37,050 nucleotides of DNA, taken from assembly GCA_021107455.1 (NCBI GenBank), contig JAIOSU010000109.1, positions 1-37,050 of the forward strand, given 5' to 3'. Below the pieces are notes generated by a model. The model made no database searches and had not been told where the DNA came from. It worked only from the letters and a program-made list of their open reading frames with translations. The stretch is from Clostridiales bacterium (GTDB lineage Bacteria; Bacillota; Clostridia; Peptostreptococcales; Acidaminobacteraceae). Below are positions 26,214 to 32,835 of this stretch, piece by piece. The position numbers were made by a program, and so were the translations under genes. How positions within the stretch are numbered: the first letter of the stretch is position 1; the number at the start of each line of letters is the position of its first letter.

Positions 26214-26330
26214 TCAAACTGGAAACAGGTTCGTCTCTGGCACTAGAAACAGGCCAACATTTCCATCTGCAATAGGAGTGAAATCTGAGCAACAATTATT
26301 CAGAAAATATAAACCACTTTTCTTCTTCAT
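26214..26330 (-). CDS. Possible second half of a frameshifted small gene
   Basis: A 38-codon reading frame begins with ATG and encodes a basic start (MKKKSGLYFL) followed by NNCCSDFTPIADGN and a hydrophobic end (NVGLFLVPETNLFPV). Its own ribosome binding site is poor. It overlaps, in another frame, the microgene starting at 26364. The two would join into one 49-residue protein if the TTTT run at about 26303-26306 lost one base. I do not recognise the protein. It may be a pseudogene, a frameshift, or noise. Confidence 0.25.
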   Translation of the reverse strand: MKKKSGLYFLNNCCSDFTPIADGNVGLFLVPETNLFPV

Positions 26331-26364
26331 ATTTTTCTCTAACTTTATCAAGAATTTTACCCAT
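26296..26364 (-). CDS. Microgene or 5' part of a frameshifted small gene
   Basis: A 22-codon frame with a strong ribosome binding site (AGGAGG five bases before ATG). The product is highly charged, MGKILDKVREKYEEEKW followed by FIFSE, then TAA. The quality of the binding site in an otherwise gene-free stretch suggests translation. The frame ends directly after a TTTT run where the overlapping frame (26214-26330) continues. It could be a leader peptide, a small protein or a decayed gene; the family is not recognised. Confidence 0.35.
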   Translation of the reverse strand: MGKILDKVREKYEEEKWFIFSE

Positions 26365-26509
26365 CGTAGCCTCCTATATTAATACTGTATTGTTTTCTTA
26401 CCCCCCAACATATTTTCTTATTCATAAACCAAATATATACTTTCTTTAAACCTAAGATGTCTTGATCTCAACGAGACGTCCGGAAATTCGCGTGATGATA
26501 AAATAATAA

Positions 26510-26549
26510 AGCCCGAACCATTCAACTGAAATTCTGAATGGTTCGGGCT
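26510..26549 (-). terminator. Terminator of rsgA (copy 1)
   Basis: Perfect 15-bp arms, AGCCCGAACCATTCA and its complement, enclose a 10-nt loop. On the minus strand it is followed by TTATTATTTT. It starts 6 bp past the rsgA stop. Confidence 0.9.
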
Positions 26550-26554
26550 AAATT

Positions 26555-27634
26555 CTATTTATAATGCTTTATTTTATTATACTTTGAGATGTTTTTGAAC
26601 TTCTCATTTTTCTTTTTGAGATAGTCATCTCGATTTTCTGAATAATCATCTTCAGCTTTCAGTTTCAAGTAAGACTGCCAACGTTTTTCGGACAGCTCAC
26701 CATCCCGAATTGCATCATAAACGGCACATCCAGGTTCACTCGTATGTGTACAATCACGAAAGCGACATTTGTCAAAGTAGACTTCAACATCTTGAAAAGC
26801 CATGTCCAGTCCCTCATCCGCATCCCACATGCCAAGTTCTCGCATACCCGGTGTATCAACAAGCATACCACCAGCAGGCAGTAAAATCAGTTCTCTTCGA
26901 GTTGTCGTATGCCTGCCGCGATCATCATTCCTAAGTTCCTGGGTTTCAATTGTTTCCCTACCCGTCAACCAATTGATCAGCGTAGATTTTCCAACACCTG
27001 ATGACCCTAAAAGAGCAACTGTTTTGCCCGGTGTTATGTAAGACATCACATCATCAAAGCCTTCGTTCGTTACCGCTGAAATACCCAAGAGATCTACACC
27101 ATTTCCGACAGAATCAGCTGCCCTGAACTTGCTGTAAATATCATCGCACAAATCCACCTTTGTTAGAACCACTACAGGTGTTGAACCGCTTTCCCATACA
27201 AGCACTAAGTAGCGTTCCAATCTTCGAAGATTAAAATCACTATTGACCGACATGCATATGAAAGTTGTATCAATATTTGTTGCGACCAACTGCTCTTCAT
27301 TTGACTTTCCAGCTGCCTTACGAATGAAAGCACTTTTCCTTGAAAGCACTTGATGAATGATTCCGTTCCCATTTTTACCATTATCGCGATCTAGCATAAC
27401 AAAATCGCCTACAGCAGGAAAATCACTAAGATTCCTGGTCTGATGCCTATATTTACCTGATACTACAGCAAAAAAATCATCATTCTCTGTTACAACACGA
27501 TAGATATCCTTTGACTGCGAGAGCACCCTTCCCAAAAATAAATCTTTAAACTCTGAGGCTTCTTTTGCCAATGCATCACTTAGTCCATAATTTTTCAATT
27601 TGTCATAGCGCATGCACAGCACATCCGATTTCAT
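26555..27634 (-). CDS. rsgA: Ribosome small subunit-dependent GTPase RsgA, copy 1
   Basis: A 359-residue circularly permuted GTPase that assists late 30S assembly. An OB-fold (about residues 30-110) is followed by G4 (LTKVD, 158-161), G1 (LGSSGVGKST, about 209-218), G2 threonines (RGRHTTTRRE), G3 (VDTPGM, 259-264) and a zinc site Cys290, Cys295, His297, Cys303. Neither possible ATG (codon 1 or codon 8) has a good ribosome binding site, so the start is uncertain. It lies 42 bp after the response-regulator gene and may be read from that operon. Its 3' part is nearly identical to a second rsgA at the right edge of the window. Confidence 0.93.
   Translation of the reverse strand: MKSDVLCMRYDKLKNYGLSDALAKEASEFKDLFLGRVLSQSKDIYRVVTENDDFFAVVSGKYRHQTRNLSDFPAVGDFVMLDRDNGKNGNGIIHQVLSRKSAFIRKAAGKSNEEQLVATNIDTTFICMSVNSDFNLRRLERYLVLVWESGSTPVVVLTKVDLCDDIYSKFRAADSVGNGVDLLGISAVTNEGFDDVMSYITPGKTVALLGSSGVGKSTLINWLTGRETIETQELRNDDRGRHTTTRRELILLPAGGMLVDTPGMRELGMWDADEGLDMAFQDVEVYFDKCRFRDCTHTSEPGCAVYDAIRDGELSEKRWQSYLKLKAEDDYSENRDDYLKKKNEKFKNISKYNKIKHYK
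26632..26824 (-). repeat. 193-bp direct repeat inside rsgA, copy A
   Basis: This stretch matches 36858-37050 with two differences by hand comparison (fixed offset of 10226). It ends abruptly on the left, inside the rsgA coding region, where the two genes differ at 28 of the last 77 aligned positions. The right limit of the repeat is unknown because the window ends. Confidence 0.95.
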
Positions 27635-27676
27635 GAAGCGGTACCGGGAGCTTTCCCGGTTACGTCTAAATTAAAA

Positions 27677-28309
27677 TTAGAACCATGCACTATTTTTATC
27701 CTTTAAAATCTCGATGACTTGTTTGCGGTCATTGCCACCAAGTTTTTTGTAAATATCACTAATATAATTTCTGACTGTTCCGTGACTGATATTTAACCGG
27801 CTTGCAATTTCTTTATTTGTAAGTTCTAGTATGAGCAAATCAATAATCTCCTGTTCGGTTTTGTTGAAGGAAGAGTTATTAAAAGTAGATATGGACTTTG
27901 CCAATTTTTGTGCAATATCATTCGGAATGATTATTTCATCTTTAATACAGGCTTTAATATTTTCAATGAGTTTAGTTGCTTTAATATCTTTCAGAATATA
28001 ACCATCCACTTTAGCGCTAAAAGCATCAAAAATAAGCTTTTCGTTTGAAAAAGTGGTCAGCATAAGCACTTTAATCTTATCATTGTAGTCTTTAATCATT
28101 TTAGTGCTCTCTATACCACTTAAAACAGGCATTATGGCATCCATAAGCACTATATCAATAGGGGCATCTGAACTTTTAATATAATCAAATGCCATTTGTC
28201 CGTTTTCACAAGTTAAAACAACTTCAAAATCATCTTCAAGATCTAACATCCTCTTAAGACTATTTCTAATGATCTCATGATCATCGACAATTATTATTTG
28301 CTTGCTCAT
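27677..28309 (-). CDS. NarL/LuxR-family response regulator
   Basis: A 210-residue two-domain regulator. The receiver domain has acidic Asp9/Asp10, phospho-acceptor Asp57 (VLMDAIMP), the switch Thr (LMLTTF) and Lys107 (YILKD). The C-terminal LuxR-type helix-turn-helix contains LTNKEIASRLNISHGTVRNY at about residues 163-182. GGAGG lies four bases before the ATG. It follows the histidine kinase gene by 34 bp, so the two form a cognate pair. The target is probably its own operon, which includes the large membrane-anchored protein upstream; this is inferred from gene order only. Confidence 0.93.
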   Translation of the reverse strand: MSKQIIIVDDHEIIRNSLKRMLDLEDDFEVVLTCENGQMAFDYIKSSDAPIDIVLMDAIMPVLSGIESTKMIKDYNDKIKVLMLTTFSNEKLIFDAFSAKVDGYILKDIKATKLIENIKACIKDEIIIPNDIAQKLAKSISTFNNSSFNKTEQEIIDLLILELTNKEIASRLNISHGTVRNYISDIYKKLGGNDRKQVIEILKDKNSAWF

Positions 28310-28343
28310 AGTTCCTCCTGTCTGAAATGGAATAGGTCGTTAT

Positions 28344-29495
28344 TCAAGGTATGGGAAAGGGCAATACAATCCTAACCTCACAGTTGTTATGAGCTGTAAT
28401 ACTATACTCACCGCCATAGCTCTTTAGTTTTTCTTTAATTTGTGTAATTCCAAAACCATAGACAATCGTGTCAAAACCTTCTCCATCATCTTCGATGCTG
28501 ATTAAAATATTACTATCAGCTTCAATCCTTATCATAATATTTTTACAGTGGGCATGTTTTAATGAATTGGTAACGCTCTCGAGGATAACATTGTAAATAA
28601 TAGTATTGAGTTTTCTGGGGATTTGATTACTAATACTCAATGCATACTGAATGGATATAGATGTATTGTTTTTGATGTTGGAAACAAACATTTCTAGGAG
28701 TTCCTCAAGTTCAAGAGTCGTCATAAAATCATCAGAATTCTCGATTGTTTTTCTTAAAAGGGCCATTGTGGTACTGATTTGATCTTCGACATTGGAAAAA
28801 TGGTCATCGGTTAATACATTAGACTTTATGAGTTCCATTTTCTCGGCCTGTAAGGATAGATTTATAGAAACGAGCATATGTCCAATGGAGTTATGCAGCA
28901 TATAGGCTATTCTGGATCGTTCTTCATGGATTGCTAGTTCTTTTATTTTTATTGCGTAAGTGCCTAGTTCTGCAAATGCTATATTTCTCTCTGTAAGGAC
29001 TTTGTTGTATTTTACTCTTTCTATGATTTGCATCTTCGATATATACAAGGTAGTGAGGACAAATATGAGAACAACAATATCCCGAGTCATATCATAGGAA
29101 TATCCCATTGTGCCTTTGTAGATGTAAATCATAAAAGGAAAATATACCATAAAAGTAATGGACGTGAAAGCCATGCTGTATTTATAAGAGAATGCAAATA
29201 TGCAGTCTCCAATAATAAGAAGAACAAACAATAATTCAAAAGTGGATCGATCGAAATAAGTGAGGCAGAAAACAACAATCATTTGAATGATTAAAACAAT
29301 TTTAGCTTTTGCATTTACCCCTTCGCTTTTGTAATACTTATAATGGCTGACACTTGAAATAATCAAATTAACGGTTAAAAATAAACAGGGCAAAACGGGA
29401 TTATCATTGAACATGAAAACCACTACGTATGAACAAACATAATTTATATACATGATCAGCGTTAAAAACTTGTGCGTTTTAATGTCTATATTCAT
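28344..29495 (-). CDS. Sensor histidine kinase, HisKA_3 (NarL-partner) type
   Basis: A 383-residue kinase with about five or six membrane helices in residues 8-165 and almost no extracellular domain, so it probably senses the membrane or a membrane partner. A short coiled linker leads to the dimerisation/phospho-acceptor helix EERSRIAYMLHNSIGHML; the His is followed by Asn rather than the Asp usual in this family. The ATPase domain has N-box ESVTNSLKHAHCKN and G-box motifs IEDDGEGF and GFGITQIKEKL. It is cotranscribed with the response regulator and lies 35 bp after the large exported protein gene, whose product may be its ligand or target. Confidence 0.92.
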   Translation of the reverse strand: MNIDIKTHKFLTLIMYINYVCSYVVVFMFNDNPVLPCLFLTVNLIISSVSHYKYYKSEGVNAKAKIVLIIQMIVVFCLTYFDRSTFELLFVLLIIGDCIFAFSYKYSMAFTSITFMVYFPFMIYIYKGTMGYSYDMTRDIVVLIFVLTTLYISKMQIIERVKYNKVLTERNIAFAELGTYAIKIKELAIHEERSRIAYMLHNSIGHMLVSINLSLQAEKMELIKSNVLTDDHFSNVEDQISTTMALLRKTIENSDDFMTTLELEELLEMFVSNIKNNTSISIQYALSISNQIPRKLNTIIYNVILESVTNSLKHAHCKNIMIRIEADSNILISIEDDGEGFDTIVYGFGITQIKEKLKSYGGEYSITAHNNCEVRIVLPFPIP

Positions 29496-29530
29496 ACAAT
29501 CACCCTATTTAATCATATCATAAATGACTA

Positions 29531-31537
29531 CTACTTTTTAAAATCAAAAATACTTTCTAATCCTAGAGAAGCTTTTTCACCATTTGGACCCGACATTTCA
29601 AAATCATAAATACCTGTCAGACTAATATAATTTTTCTCATCATTAAAATAGCCCTGAATTGTGAAATCTACAGCTATGCTACCATCCGAGTCGCTGTAGT
29701 TTATATAATCTGATAATACAATATTGTTTCCATCGATTCTCATAACATAAGGGTCGGGATTGTTACCAAATAGAGCAACAACATTTCCATCTAATTCCTT
29801 AATCTTAAGAGAGTTATCAAAAACTTTATTCATTAATGAACTGAAAATAATCTGCTTTTCGTCTTCTGTAAGATCTCCACTTATAAGAGTAACATCAGTA
29901 ACAGTTTGGGTACCGTTCCAGTCACCTATCATACTATATTCAACAGTTTCCTCTATAGGGATTTCTTCATTATTATCCCATTCGATTGTGAAATTCTCTA
30001 AATGCTCGTCAGAGGTTAACTCATCTAAAACATCTGAAAAATCAGCATCTAATAATCCTATACTGTCTTGATCTTCTACAACAACATATTCTTCTGTAGA
30101 GTTTTGGTGACTTAGTAAGTAATGGACTCTACTTTTTTCCTCAGCTAAAAATTTTTCCATTAAGGAGATTTCATTGATGAGTTTATTATTCAAATCATCA
30201 ATTTTTTTGATAAACTCAAGATCTTTATTCCTGTTTTTTAGGATTGAACTATCGAGTGTTCTATTTAATTCATAATGGCTTTTTAGAATATTAAAATCCT
30301 CATCAGATAGTTTTAGATCGTCGACAGTATAATAGAGCTCGGAATCATCTAATGTATCCGTAATTTTATCCGTTATGGTACTCTTAACATCATCTTTTAT
30401 AGTTTTTAGAATATTATCTGAAGTTGCAAAGTTAAAGACTTTTTGAGTGCTTGAATAACCGTCTTCATATTCATCAGTCACATAATTTGAAGTTGCTTCT
30501 ATAATTGCACCGACTTGGGTCACCGAATTGGCGCCCTCTTTTAATATGTCATCTGCAAAAGAGGTTCCAGTGCCATATGCCTCTTTGATCTGTATGGCTG
30601 TAAAAGCAGACAGTCTTACAAAACTCTTTATAAGATTACTTTTATGTGTTTTTACTATGATTTCTTTTGTCTTAACGAGTTCTAGGTACTCAAGTCTGTT
30701 AATCTCTTTAGCGTTAACAAGGGTATAGAGTTGATTATAATAATTGTTTGTATTTGTTTTTGCGTTTTCATATTGCTGAGCTTCATAACTTCTACTTTCA
30801 AAAGGGATTCTATCGTCAATGTCAGAGTATTTTTCCCAGTCCTTTTCAAAGATTTCCTCAACAATTGACCCCTCAGCATCATATAAATTGTCAGCATACA
30901 CATTGGGCAAATTAGTATTAATGATTATTAAACAACACATAAGTGTAGAAAGCATTTTAGGCATCTTCTTCTTAGATAGAGCCCTGATGATTATAAGTAT
31001 TATAAAAACAATAAGCCCAACTATACACATCAGTGTGGCAGCTTTCAGTCCTTGATTGACTGAGATGTTATTATCTATAAAAAGTGCCAGACCACTTGTA
31101 TCAAACAAGTATTCTGTATCAAAAGCGCCATCGTAATCAACGTCTTGGTAAACAGAATCAATGTTCAGACCGTTTTTTACATTCATATAAACATCAAAAT
31201 CACCATCTTTGTTTTTATCCCAGGAAGCTGATACTAAAATTCCATTGTTGTAGTAACTGCGTCTTTCGTAATAACTATCATTATTGTCATCATCATCAAA
31301 AATAGTATCATAGCTTGAATTCATGTTAAGAATACTAATGGTCCCTATGCTGTCCATGCCATACTGATCTGTTTGTTGACCGCATGACTTATCAGACACG
31401 TAAGCACCTTCATTGAAAATCATCGATTCTTGAGGATTGGAGGTATAATCTTCATAAACAAGATATCCATTAACAGCAAAAAAACCAAAACTGATAAAAA
31501 GCAAAACAAGTAAAAATAAATCAACTATTTTTTTCAT
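29531..31537 (-). CDS. Large membrane-anchored protein with calcium-loop motifs, unknown function
   Basis: A 668-residue protein that I do not recognise as a family. A membrane helix (about residues 5-25) leads to an outer domain with two DxDxDG-type calcium loops, DKNKDGDFD (107-115) and DVDYDGAFD (132-140). A second helix (about 165-185), a short basic cytoplasmic loop (RALSKKKMPK), and a third signal-peptide-like helix ending NLPNVYAD (about 195-216) follow. The remaining 450 residues are mostly helical and acidic, ending in a beta-rich domain starting SMIGDWNGTQTV. The layout looks like two exported proteins fused. The start ATG has AGGAGG seven bases upstream. It is the first gene of the operon with the histidine kinase and regulator. 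Confidence 0.8.
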   Translation of the reverse strand: MKKIVDLFLLVLLFISFGFFAVNGYLVYEDYTSNPQESMIFNEGAYVSDKSCGQQTDQYGMDSIGTISILNMNSSYDTIFDDDDNNDSYYERRSYYNNGILVSASWDKNKDGDFDVYMNVKNGLNIDSVYQDVDYDGAFDTEYLFDTSGLALFIDNNISVNQGLKAATLMCIVGLIVFIILIIIRALSKKKMPKMLSTLMCCLIIINTNLPNVYADNLYDAEGSIVEEIFEKDWEKYSDIDDRIPFESRSYEAQQYENAKTNTNNYYNQLYTLVNAKEINRLEYLELVKTKEIIVKTHKSNLIKSFVRLSAFTAIQIKEAYGTGTSFADDILKEGANSVTQVGAIIEATSNYVTDEYEDGYSSTQKVFNFATSDNILKTIKDDVKSTITDKITDTLDDSELYYTVDDLKLSDEDFNILKSHYELNRTLDSSILKNRNKDLEFIKKIDDLNNKLINEISLMEKFLAEEKSRVHYLLSHQNSTEEYVVVEDQDSIGLLDADFSDVLDELTSDEHLENFTIEWDNNEEIPIEETVEYSMIGDWNGTQTVTDVTLISGDLTEDEKQIIFSSLMNKVFDNSLKIKELDGNVVALFGNNPDPYVMRIDGNNIVLSDYINYSDSDGSIAVDFTIQGYFNDEKNYISLTGIYDFEMSGPNGEKASLGLESIFDFKK

Positions 31538-31634
31538 AGTATTGCCTCCTTTTACTCTATTATAAATGTGAACCAATGGTATTTCAGTCATAAGAGTGTC
31601 ATATGACACCTTTCAGAATCCTGGGAGCACATAA

Positions 31635-31669
31635 AAAATCGCCCGAGACAATGCGACTGAGGCGATTTT
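31635..31669 (-). terminator. Terminator after the beta-propeller-like lipoprotein gene
   Basis: AAAATCGCC and GGCGATTTT form a 9-bp stem around a 17-nt loop, 22 bp past the stop of the gene at 31692. On the minus strand the stem runs into ATTTTTTATG. Confidence 0.75.
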
Positions 31670-31691
31670 AATAGAAATTACTTATGCTTAA

Positions 31692-32711
31692 TCAGTCCGG
31701 AATTTTTGCATAGCGCATATTACCATCTTCACCGTACACGAATAAATGTCCATTGAATTCTACTGCACAGTATGCACTAAATGAAACGTCATCTTCTGTA
31801 AAGAGCTGCTCCCAAGTGATTGCATCGGTGGAGACTGTGGCGTTGCCTGTGCCATGAAGTGCGATAAAGCGAGATTTGCTATCCACTAGGAATACGGATC
31901 CACCTGGCTTCACAGATGTAATTTTCGAACCATCAAAAGCGAAATTATCGTAATCTGCTGGTAAAAAGAACATTGAACCATTATAAAGTATATCTGTTGC
32001 ACCATATACCATCTCTTCAATGGTGACCATCTGTGTCCATGTGGCAAGGTCACCGCTACTCCAGATGCCATCGCCCACAGCATAATAGGTACCGTTATAT
32101 TGTGCGAGTTTATAAATTGAAGCTGCGTAACCTGACGCAGTTTGAAAATAGACCTCTGATAGCGGGTTGCCAACTTCAGCCTGATACCTGATGTATTTGA
32201 GCCCATCCGATGAGGTGCATAAATAGCCTGTGTCCACGTCGATAAAGCGGCTACCATCATACATTGCAGTGTTAAAGAGATGATAGTCCTGTCGTGGGGC
32301 ACTGGTCCAACTTTTACCATCTGAAGTAAAATGCGAATTGTTGGTATCATATACAGCAAACTGCCCGCCAGCCAAAAAGGCATCATAGAAAGGATACGGA
32401 GCAAGATCTAGAGTCAAATCCCAATTGATCCCGTCAGAAGAGAAATAAATAGACATACTATCTGTTCCGATTAATCCACCCGCAAAAGGATGCACTTCAT
32501 TTAGTTCAATACCCCCTGTGATGATGTCTGTTGTCCATGTAGAATCTGGTGCTGAAATAGTGATTTCTGCACTGCCAGATGATGGATCCACTGGCTCGGC
32601 ACTGTTCTCCACGGTTACTGCTGTTTCGTCTCCACCTGAGCTACAAGCTGTGAGCGAAAATAAAAGCATAATGCCTAATATAATGATAATGTACTTCTCT
32701 GATAATCTCAT
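31692..32711 (-). CDS. Lipoprotein with sialidase/BNR-like repeats
   Basis: A 339-residue secreted lipoprotein. A basic and hydrophobic signal is followed by the lipobox LTACSS (lipidated Cys at about residue 23) and a Ser/Pro/acid-rich linker. The rest contains at least four repeats of the type SSDGINWD, TSDGKSWT, SSGDLATWT and STDAITWEQ, resembling Asp-box/BNR blades of a beta-propeller. No catalytic residues are evident, so a binding or structural role is more likely than an enzyme. The gene appears more GC-rich than its surroundings (31 G/C in 32041-32100), suggesting separate acquisition. It is divergent from the cysteine-peptidase-like lipoprotein gene. Confidence 0.82.
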   Translation of the reverse strand: MRLSEKYIIIILGIMLLFSLTACSSGGDETAVTVENSAEPVDPSSGSAEITISAPDSTWTTDIITGGIELNEVHPFAGGLIGTDSMSIYFSSDGINWDLTLDLAPYPFYDAFLAGGQFAVYDTNNSHFTSDGKSWTSAPRQDYHLFNTAMYDGSRFIDVDTGYLCTSSDGLKYIRYQAEVGNPLSEVYFQTASGYAASIYKLAQYNGTYYAVGDGIWSSGDLATWTQMVTIEEMVYGATDILYNGSMFFLPADYDNFAFDGSKITSVKPGGSVFLVDSKSRFIALHGTGNATVSTDAITWEQLFTEDDVSFSAYCAVEFNGHLFVYGEDGNMRYAKIPD

Positions 32712-32750
32712 AATACTCCCCCTCTTGTTTATCAGAATCTTGCATATTCA

Positions 32751-32778
32751 TTGTATCACAGAACTGTGTAAATAAAAT
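32751..32778 (+). promoter_or_regulatory. Candidate promoter of the 801-residue lipoprotein gene
   Basis: TTGTAT (32751-32756) and TAAAAT (32773-32778) are 16 bp apart, 58 bp before the ATG. The spacer holds the inverted repeat CACAG-AA-CTGTG (32757-32768), a possible operator shared by the divergent lipoprotein genes. Confidence 0.35.
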
Positions 32779-32835
32779 CCCTCCTGGGTATATGACTAAT
32801 GTATGTACTTAAATGCGTTATAAAGGAGGCAAAAC

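Noticed and set aside
27643-27660. Hairpin ACCGGGA-GCTT-TCCCGGT before rsgA copy 1
   Set aside because: It lacks a T run in either direction and lies only 9 bp from the rsgA start codon, so it is not a credible terminator. It might affect rsgA translation, but this cannot be judged.
29531-31537. Two separate genes instead of one protein, because of the internal signal-peptide-like segment
   Set aside because: The reading frame is continuous and I did not identify a convincing internal start with its own ribosome binding site, so I kept one gene and reported the fusion-like layout.
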